Part shown: in pieces, positions 43,844-53,173 of the stretch
Layout: every line of letters starts with the position of its first letter
Position numbering within the stretch: position 1 is the first letter of the stretch
NCBI GenBank assembly: GCA_964454545.1
Contig: CAYVTI010000009.1
Span: forward strand, 1-64,000
DNA: 64,000 bases
Origin: JABCZZ01 sp964454545
Lineage (GTDB): Bacteria > Pseudomonadota > Alphaproteobacteria > Rickettsiales > JABCZZ01
Direction: 5' to 3'
Translations under genes and position numbers: made by a program
The notes under the pieces: model-generated
What the model was told of the DNA's origin: nothing
The model's input: only the letters and a program-made list of their open reading frames with translations
Database searches by the model: none

Positions 43844-44476
43844 CTATATTCCGGATACGCCCATCTGTTCTATCATATAAGTCTCCAGCATTTCCCGTGA
43901 AGGGCTTGCGATGGGCGGGCCCACGCGATAGCACAAGGCTCCGAAGGGAAACACCAGCATAAATCTATCCCAGCTTGCCAGAAGCCTGTGCCTGGTGCTG
44001 GAACAGGTGACGGGTATGACGGGAACATCGGCAAGCCTGGCTAAGGTGATAACACCTTCCCGAATTTTGAGCCGTGGCCCCCTCGGCCCATCGGGCGTGA
44101 TGGCTACATGGCCTCCGGCCTTCAGAACCTTGATTGCATTCATTGCGGCGCTTCTGCCTCCGCGCTTGGATGACCCCCGAATCACCTGGATGCCAAAACG
44201 GTTTATGGTCCGGGCGATAATCTCACCATCGTGATGCGTGGAAATCATGACATGCGTCTTAGCCTTCGGACAAACGGGAGCGATCATAAGAAGGCTTCCA
44301 TGCCAGAAAGAAAAGATGGCAGGCGAGCTCCCTGCGAGATAGGGAGCTGCGAGAGGATTGACATCCATGCGCTTACGCGATGTGTAATACACAAGCCAGA
44401 TGTAGGCTGCGATAAGAAAAGAAAGGAAATCCTGAACCGGAGACGAACGCAAAAACCGTTTCAGCATCTTTTTCAT
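43844..44476 (-). CDS. Lysophospholipid acyltransferase family protein (DUF374)
   Basis: The 210-residue protein has one N-terminal hydrophobic helix and the DUF374 blocks. These are IFSFWHGSLLMIAPV, HVMISTHHDGEIIARTINRFG, VIRGSSKRGG and HVAITPDGPRGPRLKIREGV. The WHG His and the GPRGP region match the acyltransferase core. Relatives attach acyl chains to lipid intermediates at the inner membrane; a lipid A or phospholipid role is plausible. Its ATG overlaps the helicase TGA by four bases, so the two are coupled. Confidence 0.88.
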   Translation of the reverse strand: MKKMLKRFLRSSPVQDFLSFLIAAYIWLVYYTSRKRMDVNPLAAPYLAGSSPAIFSFWHGSLLMIAPVCPKAKTHVMISTHHDGEIIARTINRFGIQVIRGSSKRGGRSAAMNAIKVLKAGGHVAITPDGPRGPRLKIREGVITLARLADVPVIPVTCSSTRHRLLASWDRFMLVFPFGALCYRVGPPIASPSREMLETYMIEQMGVSGI

Positions 44477-45675
44477 ACGGCAAAATTTACGGCATTATTT
44501 TTCTGCTGCGGGGTAAAGGAATTGCGAAAGTTCCGGCGCCTGCGCGTTTTGCCGTTTTTCTTGGCGGCGGTAGGATGCGGTTGAGAGGCTACGGCCTGAG
44601 GATCCATGAGCCGCTGAATTTCCCTCCACTTCCCCATATCTTCAGGAGCAATGAGACTCAAGGCTGAGCCTTCCGCCCCCGCGCGCGCCGTGCGTCCGAT
44701 ACGGTGAATGTAATCTTCCGCGCATTGCGGCAGGTTATAATTAATCACATGCTCGATATGCGGAATGTCAAGTCCCCGCGAAGCGATATCGGTTGCAACC
44801 ATGATACGATGCTTGCAGGCGCGGAAAGCCGTAATGACCTTGTCACGCTGGTTCTGACGCAAGTCGCCGTGGATGGAATCCGCGCTGTGGTTTTCGCGGC
44901 GAAGCCGCTTAGCCATTTTCTCCGCGCCCCACTTGGTTTTTACAAAGATAATCACAGAGCCTTCGCGCTGCTGAAGCTGGACAAGCAGCTGGTCATATTT
45001 ATCCGCTTCCGACACATGCAGGGCTTCCTGCTTGATTTTAGCGACGGGCGTCGAAGTCGCGCCAACCGATATGTGCACCGGCTGTTGCAGGTATTTCTGC
45101 GCCACTGCTACAATATTTTTCGGCAGGGTTGCGGAAAAAAGCAGTGTCTGGCGCTTCTGCGGCAGGTATTTCATGATTTTTTCGATTTGCACCATAAATC
45201 CCATGTCCAGCATGCGATCCGTTTCGTCCAGTACCAGAAACTTGGCCTCGTTCAGCATGAGGGTGCCGCGGGACAAATGATCATATATGCGTCCCGGCGT
45301 GCCGACAATCAGCCGCGGCTGCCTGCGCAGCTGCTGAATCTGTTTAGGCATGGATTCGCCGCCAATGAGCAACGCATGGTGAATGGGGGTATTCTCCAGA
45401 AGCTTCTGCAATGTCTGCATCACCTGAACAGCCAGTTCGCGTGTGGGCGTCATTACAAGCGCCGTTCCACGGGGATCGGACATCAAGCGACATGCCAGCG
45501 GGATGCCGAACGCGGCGGTTTTGCCGGTTCCTGTCTGCGCTGAGCCCAGGATATCTTTTCCTTCCAGCGCGGGAGGGATGGCCTGGGCCTGAATAGGGGT
45601 GGGAGTGTTAAATTGCATGGATGCAAGTGCCTGCATCAGCGGTTGGGGTAGTGCGAGTGTATTAAAATTTTCCAT
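44473..45675 (-). CDS. DEAD-box RNA helicase (RhlE-like)
   Basis: Starting at the ATG at 45675 gives 400 residues that begin MENFNTLALPQPL, like RhlE/DbpA-type proteins; the longer ORF from 45723 adds an unlikely leader. Motifs are complete: TPTPIQAQAIP (Q motif), SAQTGTGKTAAFG, PTREL, GTPGRI, VLDETDRMLDMGF (the DEAD box reads DETD), SATLP, ATDIASRGLDIPHIEHVINYNLP and HRIGRTARAG. The C-terminus is basic (KKNGKTRRRRNFRNS), probably for RNA contact. The next gene upstream is a cold-shock protein, so both may help RNA unfolding at low temperature. Confidence 0.92.
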   Translation of the reverse strand: MENFNTLALPQPLMQALASMQFNTPTPIQAQAIPPALEGKDILGSAQTGTGKTAAFGIPLACRLMSDPRGTALVMTPTRELAVQVMQTLQKLLENTPIHHALLIGGESMPKQIQQLRRQPRLIVGTPGRIYDHLSRGTLMLNEAKFLVLDETDRMLDMGFMVQIEKIMKYLPQKRQTLLFSATLPKNIVAVAQKYLQQPVHISVGATSTPVAKIKQEALHVSEADKYDQLLVQLQQREGSVIIFVKTKWGAEKMAKRLRRENHSADSIHGDLRQNQRDKVITAFRACKHRIMVATDIASRGLDIPHIEHVINYNLPQCAEDYIHRIGRTARAGAEGSALSLIAPEDMGKWREIQRLMDPQAVASQPHPTAAKKNGKTRRRRNFRNSFTPQQKNNAVNFAV

Positions 45676-45753
45676 AATTATTTTTATTTCTGCGCAAGCG
45701 ACATGGCAGGGTAAACCTACCACGTGCTTTTTGCAATGTCATTGGGGATGGAC

Positions 45754-45972
45754 TCAAGCAGCGTCAGCGCTGATGAGCTTCAAATTAGCGGCAGAAGTCC
45801 TGCCTTTGTTTATTGCCCGTTCATAACTGACGCGCTGGCCTTCCGCCAGGTCTGCAATACCAGAACGTTCCAGAGCGCTGGCATGCACGAATACATCGCT
45901 GCCGCCTTCTTCCGGCTGAATAAACCCAAATCCTTTAGTCATGTTAAACCATTTTACTTTACCGATCGCCAT
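45754..45972 (-). CDS. cspA: Cold-shock domain protein
   Basis: The 72-residue single-domain protein begins MAIGKVKWFNMTKGFGFIQP. RNP1 (KGFGFI) and RNP2 (DVFVHA) are both intact. Csp proteins bind single-stranded RNA and melt structures. The gene has a long leader with three inverted repeats upstream of the start, as many csp genes do. It lies 78 bases upstream of the DEAD-box start on the same strand. Whether it is cold-induced cannot be told from sequence. Confidence 0.95.
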   Translation of the reverse strand: MAIGKVKWFNMTKGFGFIQPEEGGSDVFVHASALERSGIADLAEGQRVSYERAINKGRTSAANLKLISADAA

Positions 45973-46029
45973 TGTTGTTTCCTTTTAGTCATTAAATATT
46001 TCCAGCCGCTTAACCATTAAGCAGCCTTG

Positions 46030-46140
46030 CTAAGAGCCTTAATCCAAGTAACGCTTGCAGCGAAACCGGCTCTTAGTCACACCATCTGGATCAACAATCT
46101 GGAGATCTAAATTGCCCTGCCGGGCATACAGCCTATAGGC
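46030..46140 (-). promoter_or_regulatory. Structured leader region upstream of the cold-shock gene
   Basis: CTAAGAGCC (46030-46038) pairs perfectly with GGCTCTTAG (46068-46076). Inside this loop lies a small CGCT-TGC-AGCG hairpin. TGCCC/GGGCA (46113-46126) and the palindrome GCCTATAGGC (46131-46140) follow. All lie 58-168 bases before the csp ATG. Such structures in csp leaders can change with temperature; this is inference. The rest of the 276-base gap holds a terminator-like hairpin of the upstream protease. Confidence 0.45.
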
Positions 46141-46197
46141 CAGTAAATGTATTAAAGAGTAAATAAAACTCAGGCGGCACTATATCTATCTTTTTGC

Positions 46198-46230
46198 AAA
46201 ACACAAGATAAATCGGCACAGGGGTGCCGG
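46198..46230 (-). terminator. Likely terminator of the DegP-type protease gene
   Basis: On the minus strand CGGCAC-CCCT-GTGCCG (46214-46229) forms a perfect six-pair stem. It is followed by a T-rich stretch (ATTTATCTTGTGTTTT). It lies about 20 bases after the protease stop. The T tract is interrupted, so strength is uncertain. Confidence 0.5.
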
Positions 46231-46248
46231 AAGCAAGGAATCGGCGAA

Positions 46249-47712
46249 CTATCCGACAACGATAAATAACACCGCATCGCCGCGCTGGATATTGATTAGC
46301 AGATGATTCTTGTCTGATTTTTCAGTCTTGGCAAGATCGTCCAGATTGGCCACAGGCTGCTGGTTGATCGAGAGTATAATATCCCCTTCCTGCAACCCTG
46401 CGAAAGCCGCCGGGCTGTCCGGATCCACCTTCGTCACCAGCACACCCTGCACTTTGCCATAGAGAGGATGGTTCTGCGGTATGGCGGAAAATACGGCGCC
46501 TTTAAGCAAATCCATTCCCTCCACTTCCGTCTCGTTTGCCGCTGCTTCCGGCTTGCCGATAGTAGCCGCCAGGGTGATATGCTGCCCTTTGCGGATCAGT
46601 TCAAGCTCCGCTTTCTCTCCAACGGATTTAAGCCCCACCATCGTGCGCAACCCCGCCGCCCCGCTTACATTCTTACCGTCGAGGAGGATGATGACATCCC
46701 CCTCCTTAATGCCCGCCCTCGCTGCCGGGCTATCCGGCATTACTTTGGTGACGATGGCTCCCGTATCGACATCAAGACCAAGCGCATCCTTAAGCTCCGG
46801 CGTCACATCCTGAACCTGGACTCCGAGTTGGCCACGACTGATTTTTCCATGCGCAATCAGCTCCTCCATCACCTGCTTGGCCATATTGATCGGAATGGCA
46901 AAACCGATGCCAACATTGCCTTCGCCACTGGAAACGATAGCGGTGTTAATACCGATCAGTTCTCCCTTGAGATTGATTAATGCGCCGCCGGAATTGCCGG
47001 GATTGATGGAAGCATCCGTCTGAATGAAATTCTCATACCCCTCAATGCCAAGCCCCGTACGACCCAGCGCGCTGACAATACCAAAGGTAGCCGTATTCCC
47101 TAATCCGAAAGGATTGCCGATAGCCATGACAAAGTCACCCACCTGCAACGTATCTGAATTACCTAATGGCAGAGCGATAAGATTGCCCTCCTTCACTTGC
47201 AGCAATGCGATATCCATGTCAGGATCCGCGCCAACCACCCTGGCCTTCGCTTTGCGCTTGTCCTGAAGGACGACATAGATCTCCTCCGCCTTGTTGATCA
47301 GATGCTGGTTGGTAACCACGTAGCCGTTCTTGGCGTCTACTATCACGCCGGAGCCAATGCTCTGCGTACGTTGCCTGACGGGCTGGTCAGGGTTATTGAA
47401 AGGAAGCCCGAAAGGGCCGAAGAAACGCCGGAAGAAAGGATCATTAAACAGCGGATTGGATTGAATGTTCATGCTGCCTGAAGCGGCAATATTGACCACG
47501 CCGGGCAATGCTGTTTTAAGCACAGGCGCCAGGGTAGGAAGGCCTGCAGATGGCGTTACCACCGGCACAGCGGCGGCAGGCAGGGATGCAGATGCCGCAG
47601 GCGGCACAGTGTGCATGGCGCTATGCTGCCACCCGATCATGCCAGCCCACACTCCTATGGCCGCCGCTACCAGCCCTACGATAAACACAACAAAAAGATT
47701 TGGGCGTTCCAT
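46249..47712 (-). CDS. Periplasmic Do-family serine protease (DegP/DegQ/MucD-like)
   Basis: From the ATG at 47712 (AAGGAAAAAT upstream) the protein has 487 residues; the ORF start at 47787 adds 25 unlikely residues. It has an N-terminal membrane helix (LFVVFIVGLVAAAIGVW), probably an anchor or an uncleaved signal. The trypsin-like domain holds His in TNQHLI, Asp in DPDMDIALLQV and Ser in GNSGGALIN. Two PDZ domains follow, starting near LGVQVQDVTP and VQGVLVTKVDPDSPAA. It degrades or refolds damaged periplasmic proteins, complementing Skp and BamA. Confidence 0.93.
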   Translation of the reverse strand: MERPNLFVVFIVGLVAAAIGVWAGMIGWQHSAMHTVPPAASASLPAAAVPVVTPSAGLPTLAPVLKTALPGVVNIAASGSMNIQSNPLFNDPFFRRFFGPFGLPFNNPDQPVRQRTQSIGSGVIVDAKNGYVVTNQHLINKAEEIYVVLQDKRKAKARVVGADPDMDIALLQVKEGNLIALPLGNSDTLQVGDFVMAIGNPFGLGNTATFGIVSALGRTGLGIEGYENFIQTDASINPGNSGGALINLKGELIGINTAIVSSGEGNVGIGFAIPINMAKQVMEELIAHGKISRGQLGVQVQDVTPELKDALGLDVDTGAIVTKVMPDSPAARAGIKEGDVIILLDGKNVSGAAGLRTMVGLKSVGEKAELELIRKGQHITLAATIGKPEAAANETEVEGMDLLKGAVFSAIPQNHPLYGKVQGVLVTKVDPDSPAAFAGLQEGDIILSINQQPVANLDDLAKTEKSDKNHLLINIQRGDAVLFIVVG

Positions 47713-47993
47713 ATTTTTCCTTATGGGTAATTTTCGCAATCTACGTAATCGGGGTATCAGCACTGGCATCCAGCTTGCAGCTGACAAAACAGGCAGGATA
47801 GTATGGATTATGGCAATTACTTCATGAAAAAATAAATCGCTATGAGAAAGATGTTCCAGTAAATCAAAAACGCATAAACTATAATACGAAAGAAGAGTGC
47901 CCGCTGTTATAATCGGTATTCTTTATATATTACCATATCGCCTATTATAGAAAGTTCCTTCTCACAATTCAGAGACAATAAGGATTTCTACCT

Positions 47994-48881
47994 ATGGCAT
48001 TTCATTTGAAAGCGAGTGAAAAAGTACGTAATGGCGTAAAACGCATTATCCTGCGCCAGATGGATGATGTTCTGGCCATTTTGCGTGAGGTCAGTCCCCA
48101 GGACAGCAGTGCGGTGCATGACATCCGGGTGCATCTTAAGAAGATACGCGCATGCCTGCGCCTGTCACTCAGCGTTCTGAGCACACAGGAATATGATAAG
48201 TGGAATATCTATTTCCGCGATGCCGGGCACCCCCTGACCAAGGTGCGTGACGCAGAGGTTCTTATAGAGACCCTGGATAAGCTTGGCGTCAGCAACGTTC
48301 CTGATATACGCAAAGCGCTGCTCGCACGTTATGAAAGCATACACCATCATATACTGCAGGAAGAACAGACTTTTAAGGCGCTTTCCCGGAACCTTGAAGA
48401 GGCTCGCGTTTCCTTCAAGGATTTACCAGCAAAGCGAAAGCCTGGCAAAAAAATACTACGCAACGAATTATATCGCAGCTACCGGAGAAACCGGGATGGC
48501 TTTCAGGAAGCGAGGCGACATCCTACTGCGGAGAAGCTGCACGAATGGCGCAAGCAGGCCAAATATTTATGGTATCAGCTGCTCATTCTGGAACGGGCAT
48601 TTCCTCACAAAGTGAAAGCATGGGACAACCGCCTCCACAAGCTGACACAAACTCTGGGAAATGACCACGACCTGATTGTCCTTCGTAAAGCCCTTACTGA
48701 CCATCCTGATACATTTGAGGGTAATAATATAGATGCATTATTGACTTCGATCAGTGAGAACCGCAGAAAATTGCGGAATACGGCTTTCAAGCTGGGTGAT
48801 CGCCTTTATCACGATAAGCCTCGTGCCTTCGCAGACAAGATTGAGAAGCATTGGGAAAAATGGTCAAAGTCCGGTAAGTAA
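47994..48881 (+). CDS. CHAD domain protein
   Basis: The 295-residue protein is helical and matches the CHAD domain. It has KVRNGVKRIILRQM, the conserved VHDIRVHLKKIRACLRLS with basic residues, LTKVRDAEVLIETLD and LTQTLGNDHDLIVLRKAL. CHAD domains bind polyphosphate through conserved His, Arg and Lys. Here no CYTH domain is fused. Length and residue pattern fit a stand-alone polyphosphate-binding protein. The following 277 bases (48882-49158) show nothing I can name. Confidence 0.9.
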   Translation: MAFHLKASEKVRNGVKRIILRQMDDVLAILREVSPQDSSAVHDIRVHLKKIRACLRLSLSVLSTQEYDKWNIYFRDAGHPLTKVRDAEVLIETLDKLGVSNVPDIRKALLARYESIHHHILQEEQTFKALSRNLEEARVSFKDLPAKRKPGKKILRNELYRSYRRNRDGFQEARRHPTAEKLHEWRKQAKYLWYQLLILERAFPHKVKAWDNRLHKLTQTLGNDHDLIVLRKALTDHPDTFEGNNIDALLTSISENRRKLRNTAFKLGDRLYHDKPRAFADKIEKHWEKWSKSGK

Positions 48882-49158
48882 TATTTTTCATGCCTAAATC
48901 TCTCCGGGTTCCCGTTGCTTGCGGCGGGGGTTTTGGCGGGGGTTTTATTTATATATTATCTTCAGCAACCTGGGCATTGAAAGGAGTACTTTCTTTCTTC
49001 AGGCGGAGCCGGGCAACCTTAAGCAAGGCATGTGGCCTCTATGATACAGAGAACGCTCATCCCGCATATGAGAGAAACTATAAATATTGCTCTTGACACT
49101 TTGATACGCTAAATGTTTTGTGATCTAATAGATTGTCAGCAAAGTATCGGGGTGTCAG

Positions 49159-50130
49159 ATGGGATTATGGAACAGGTGCGACCGGGCCGAATCTGCCGCA
49201 AAGTCGGAGGCGCTTAACAGATCTCTGGCGATCGCTGAATTTGCTGCAGACGGCAAGTTAATCGCCGTCAATAAAATTTTCCTTGCAGCTACAGGCTATG
49301 ACATCAATGAAATAAATGGCAAGCATCACAGTATATTCGTCGATGCCGCCTACGCGGACAGCAATGAATACAGAGAGTTCTGGAACAGGCTCGGCCGCGG
49401 GGAATACCAGGCCGGAAGATATAAGCGCCAGGGCAAGGACGGCAAGGAAATCTGGGTGCAGGCTTCCTATAATCCGGTCATGGATAAAAAAGGCAGATTA
49501 GTAAAAGTCATAACCTACGCTACTGATATAACGGAACTGGTGAATTCCCGTGCGGAAGTCTCCGGCCTCATCAAAGAATCATCGGAAAATATCAAGAACG
49601 TATCGGCAGCCGCGGAAGGAATGTCCGCTTCGATCAATGAAATTAACCGGAACATGAATCTGTCCAAGACCGCCGTGGACGATATTGTCGCAAAAATAAA
49701 TTTTGCCGAAGAAGCGAGCAGGCAGTTGCTGAAAACTTCCAAATCGATGGAGGGGATTGTTGAATTTATCAGAGACATCGCGGAGCAGGTCAACCTTCTT
49801 GCCTTGAATGCCACAATAGAAGCGGCGCGCGCCGGAGAAGCGGGCAAGGGATTTGCGGTCGTTGCATCGGAAGTCAAAAGTCTCGCCAACCAGACAGGGG
49901 CGGCTACCGATAATATTTCCAAGGAAATTGCCGAAATGCAGAACATATCGACCAAGGTGGCTTCCAGCGTGGGAGAGGCGGTAAAGACTGCTGATCTGGT
50001 AAGCGAATATGTCAGCAGCGTCGCAGCCGCGCTTGAGGAGCAAAGTATCGTAACCAAGGATATTTCAGGCAATACGCATAAATCGCTGGATCTTATTGGC
50101 CATATCAACCGTTGCCTGAGCAAGGTATAA
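49159..50130 (+). CDS. Soluble PAS-containing methyl-accepting chemotaxis protein
   Basis: The 323-residue protein has no membrane helix. Residues 15-130 are a PAS domain of the Aer type (GYDINEINGKHHSIFVD, EIWVQASYNPVMDKKGR). Residues 140-320 form a short coiled-coil signalling domain with the hairpin tip IAEQVNLLALNATIEAARAGEAGKGFAVVA, which is diagnostic of MCPs. It likely senses a cytosolic cue such as redox or a ligand, and feeds the CheA encoded nearby. It faces the cheR gene convergently, 13 bases apart. Confidence 0.93.
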   Translation: MGLWNRCDRAESAAKSEALNRSLAIAEFAADGKLIAVNKIFLAATGYDINEINGKHHSIFVDAAYADSNEYREFWNRLGRGEYQAGRYKRQGKDGKEIWVQASYNPVMDKKGRLVKVITYATDITELVNSRAEVSGLIKESSENIKNVSAAAEGMSASINEINRNMNLSKTAVDDIVAKINFAEEASRQLLKTSKSMEGIVEFIRDIAEQVNLLALNATIEAARAGEAGKGFAVVASEVKSLANQTGAATDNISKEIAEMQNISTKVASSVGEAVKTADLVSEYVSSVAAALEEQSIVTKDISGNTHKSLDLIGHINRCLSKV

Positions 50131-50143
50131 CGGTCTGGCATTT

Positions 50144-50965
50144 TTATTTTCTTAGAGAATCTTCTAAAATATACAGTCCGTGCTCGTCTTTGACGTACTG
50201 GTCGATCATGCCTGTGATATTTTCCGTGCTGCCAACCAGCAATACACCACCCGGATTCATCATGGAGCCAATCTTGTGCAAGGTATCGCGCTTGGTAGGT
50301 TCATCAAAATAAATAAGGACATTCCGGCACAGAATGATGTCGAATTTCCCGGGGAGGTTTATATTCCTGATAAGATTCTGTTGCCTGAATTCAACCATGT
50401 TGCGCAGCTTCTCCTCAATCTGCCAGTTTCCATCCGGCAATTGCGTAAAATACTTGTGGAGGAACCGTTTAGGCATTCCCCTTTGCACTTCAAAGGGCGA
50501 ATAAATGCCCTGTTTCGCCTTTTCAAGCACGCGTGCGGATATATCCGTCGCTATAATCTCAAAATCAAATTCCGGCATTACTTGCGTCTCCTCACGCAGG
50601 CATATGGCGACCGAATAAGGCTCCTGTCCTGTCGAACAGGCGGAACTCCATATGCGAATCCGGCCTCCATCCGGACGCGCATGCTTCAGGCGCGGCAATA
50701 TGATCCTTCTGAGGTGCTCGAACGGTTTCCTGTCACGGAAAAACATCGACTCGTTCGTCGTCATGGCGTCAATGGTTTCCGTGACAAGCTTTTCATCGGG
50801 CTTTGCCTGCATGTTCCTGATGAACCCGGAGAGATCCTTAAAACCGAATTTCTTCGCCAGCGGTAACAGGCGGCTCTCCAGCAGATATATCTTATCGCGC
50901 GTAATCACCTGGCCAGAACCATTCTTCAGGATACTGCTGATAAAATCTAATTCATCTTTTCTCAT
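50144..50965 (-). CDS. cheR: Chemotaxis protein methyltransferase CheR
   Basis: The 273-residue protein has the CheR N-terminal helical domain (DFISSILKNGSGQVITRDKI, MTTNESMFFRDRKPFEHL). The SAM-binding domain holds RIWSSACSTGQEPYSVAI and KFDIILCRNVLIYFDEPTKR. CheR methylates glutamates on MCPs using SAM. It is the last gene of the che operon, and its start overlaps cheB by 14 bases. Confidence 0.96.
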   Translation of the reverse strand: MRKDELDFISSILKNGSGQVITRDKIYLLESRLLPLAKKFGFKDLSGFIRNMQAKPDEKLVTETIDAMTTNESMFFRDRKPFEHLRRIILPRLKHARPDGGRIRIWSSACSTGQEPYSVAICLREETQVMPEFDFEIIATDISARVLEKAKQGIYSPFEVQRGMPKRFLHKYFTQLPDGNWQIEEKLRNMVEFRQQNLIRNINLPGKFDIILCRNVLIYFDEPTKRDTLHKIGSMMNPGGVLLVGSTENITGMIDQYVKDEHGLYILEDSLRK

Positions 50966-52034
50966 CGCTCGACCTGATCATGTAAGAGGCTATTTCCTCT
51001 ATGGGCAACACTGCGCTGCATAATTTATTGTCCACAACCGCCTGCGGCATTCCCCATACCACGGACGTCTGCGCATCCTGCACGATGACCGTACCCCCGG
51101 CTTTCACGACGGCGCGTGCGCCCGCGACGCCATCGCTTCCCATCCCGGTAAGGATGGCCGCCAGCAGATGCCTGCCATATATATCCGCAAGCGCCTCCAG
51201 CATGGTATCGATGGAAGGGCGGCAGAAATTCACCGGCGCTTCCTGATTAAGGCGTATAACCACCCTGTCCGCGTTCTTTTCCGGAACCATATGGTAATTA
51301 CCCGGGGCCAGGTAAACGGCGCCCGGGCGGACAGTATCCCCATCCCTGCCCTCCAGGCACGGGTGACTGGAATACTGCCCTATATGCTGCGCCAGAACAG
51401 TGGTGAAAGCAGGCGGCATGTGCTGGGCGACAAACAGCGGCACATGGGGGAAATTCGTGCTCAGGCCCTGAAACAAGGTCCTTAGCGCTCCGGGGCCACC
51501 CGTGGAACATCCTACAGCTATTGCCTTGACGGGGCTGGAAGGATAGGTGGTGCCAATTGCAGGCTTTTGCACAGCCGCTGTGCTGCTATTTCCGGTAAAT
51601 GCCTCATGAGGGCGAAAATTCCTTGCCCCCAGCATCCTGATTTTGCTGATTAGTTCACTGTAGAATTGCCTGACCTCCTCACCGTCATTACGCGAACTTG
51701 GCTTTGTTACGTAATCCGATGCACCAAGCTCCAATGCGCGCAGAGTCACCTCCGCATTCCGCACGGTAAGCATGGATACCATAATAATGCGTGATTTCGG
51801 CGACAATCTGATGAGCTGCGGCAGCGCCGTAATTCCGTCCATTCCCGGCATTTCGACATCGAGCAATATGATATCCGGCTTGATATGGCTTAGCTGATGA
51901 ATGGCAGCGGTCCCATTAAATACTGAGCCAATCACTTCTATATCCTTCGCCTCTTCCAGTCCACGCGACAGAAGTCCGCGGACGATGGCCGAGTCGTCGA
52001 CAATCATGACTCGTATCTTCGTATCGGATGTCAT
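50952..52034 (-). CDS. cheB: Chemotaxis response regulator protein-glutamate methylesterase CheB
   Basis: The 360-residue protein has an N-terminal receiver domain (acidic pair Asp13-Asp14, phospho-acceptor Asp59 in ILLDVEMPG). A C-terminal methylesterase domain follows, with Ser in VGCSTGGPGALR, His in VAQHMPPAFT and Asp in GMGSDGVAGA. CheB removes methyl groups and deamidates MCPs for adaptation. The linker of about 40 residues is normal. It lies 16 bases after cheZ. Confidence 0.97.
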   Translation of the reverse strand: MTSDTKIRVMIVDDSAIVRGLLSRGLEEAKDIEVIGSVFNGTAAIHQLSHIKPDIILLDVEMPGMDGITALPQLIRLSPKSRIIMVSMLTVRNAEVTLRALELGASDYVTKPSSRNDGEEVRQFYSELISKIRMLGARNFRPHEAFTGNSSTAAVQKPAIGTTYPSSPVKAIAVGCSTGGPGALRTLFQGLSTNFPHVPLFVAQHMPPAFTTVLAQHIGQYSSHPCLEGRDGDTVRPGAVYLAPGNYHMVPEKNADRVVIRLNQEAPVNFCRPSIDTMLEALADIYGRHLLAAILTGMGSDGVAGARAVVKAGGTVIVQDAQTSVVWGMPQAVVDNKLCSAVLPIEEIASYMIRSSDEKR

Positions 52035-52050
52035 GCAGGCTGCCCAGTAT

Positions 52051-52680
52051 TTAAGAGTTAGATATATCCTTGAATAAGGCGTCGATGTCTTGCTGCGAAG
52101 GCGCGTTGCTCGGCAACTGCGGCCCGTTCAGCAATGTATTGCCTTCGCGCGTGTCCCTGAATTCCCCGGCATTTGCGGAACCGTTGTTGGAGAAGAACCG
52201 GGTAAGGTAATTAATTTTCGATTCTACAAATTCAAGTTCGCGCATTACTTTTATGATGCGCTGGCCGGTGAGATCCTGAAAATTACAAGCTTCATACAAA
52301 CGCGTAGTCACATCCACAATCTTATCCTTCGTTTCCTGGGACGCGTTGGAATTCTGGATGATCTTCTGTATTTCGTCCGCAGCATCCATGATGGTACCAG
52401 CCGCTTCTTCCGTCGCTTTTATCACCGCCTCGAGCTGGGTGATGTTCTGGTTCGCCATCTCTTCGGGCACAAGCGATATGAATTCTTTTTTGGTGGTTTC
52501 TATGTGGTTCGCTATCTTGACGATTTCATTCTGCAGGAGCACGTTGAATTCCGACTGACCGCCACCGAGGTATTTGCTGACTTCCTCCAGGATGCCGCTT
52601 ATATCGTACAGCGTGATGGAGTCTCCTTTCTTACGCAAGGACTCAAGCCGCAGCGCCAATATATTATATATTTCCTGCAT
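52051..52680 (-). CDS. cheZ: CheY-phosphate phosphatase CheZ
   Basis: The 209-residue protein is a long helical hairpin with the CheZ signature YEACNFQDLTGQRIIKVM. It contains the catalytic Gln (NFQDLTGQRI), and the C-terminus SQQDIDALFKDI resembles the CheY-binding tail. It speeds the loss of phosphate from CheY. It lies between cheY and cheB, next to its substrate gene. CheZ is less common in alphaproteobacteria than in gamma groups, but the motif is clear. Confidence 0.92.
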   Translation of the reverse strand: MQEIYNILALRLESLRKKGDSITLYDISGILEEVSKYLGGGQSEFNVLLQNEIVKIANHIETTKKEFISLVPEEMANQNITQLEAVIKATEEAAGTIMDAADEIQKIIQNSNASQETKDKIVDVTTRLYEACNFQDLTGQRIIKVMRELEFVESKINYLTRFFSNNGSANAGEFRDTREGNTLLNGPQLPSNAPSQQDIDALFKDISNS

Positions 52681-52692
52681 CTTATACTATAC

Positions 52693-53094
52693 TCATGAGG
52701 TTATAGCCGTTCCCAGAACGCTGACAATCTTGCTCTTCAGCGTTTCCGCGCTGAAAGGCTTTACGATATAATTATTAACCCCGGCCTGTTTGGCGGCGAT
52801 GATGTTCTCCTCCTTGCTTTCGGCGGTAACCATGATGAACGGGGTAGTCTTTAGCTTCTCGTCAGCGCGTATGTGCTTCAGCAGTTCCAGGCCGGTCATC
52901 GGCTTCATGTTCCAGTCGGATATGATGAGGGAAAATGATTTTTCCTGCATCTTTGCAATCGCACCCTGCCCGTCCGTCGCTTCCTCGACATTGAGGAAGC
53001 CATTCTGGCTGAGCAGGTTCCTGACGATGCGAAGCATCGTTTTATTATCATCTACAATCAGTATCGGAATATTCCTGTTATTATGAATGACCAT
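52693..53094 (-). CDS. cheY: Chemotaxis response regulator CheY
   Basis: The 133-residue single receiver domain shows Asp15-Asp16 and phospho-acceptor Asp60 (LIISDWNMKPMTG). It also has the switch Thr in MVTAESKEENI and Lys in YIVKPFSAETL. The DWNM sequence and length fit motility CheY rather than an OmpR-type regulator. It carries the CheA signal to the motor. It is followed by cheZ after 12 bases. No flagellar gene is in the window. Confidence 0.95.
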   Translation of the reverse strand: MVIHNNRNIPILIVDDNKTMLRIVRNLLSQNGFLNVEEATDGQGAIAKMQEKSFSLIISDWNMKPMTGLELLKHIRADEKLKTTPFIMVTAESKEENIIAAKQAGVNNYIVKPFSAETLKSKIVSVLGTAITS

Positions 53095-53173
53095 AAAGCG
53101 CTCTTTATATTACATGAGTACACACAACATTATTACACACGCATATTAATACTTGGTTAACGCTCCGCCCCGA

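Noticed and set aside
48890..49096. 68-codon frame between the CHAD gene and the MCP gene
   Set aside because: Low-complexity Gly-rich start and no homology pattern; I see no gene or clear signal in 48882-49158 apart from an isolated TTGACA without a good -10.
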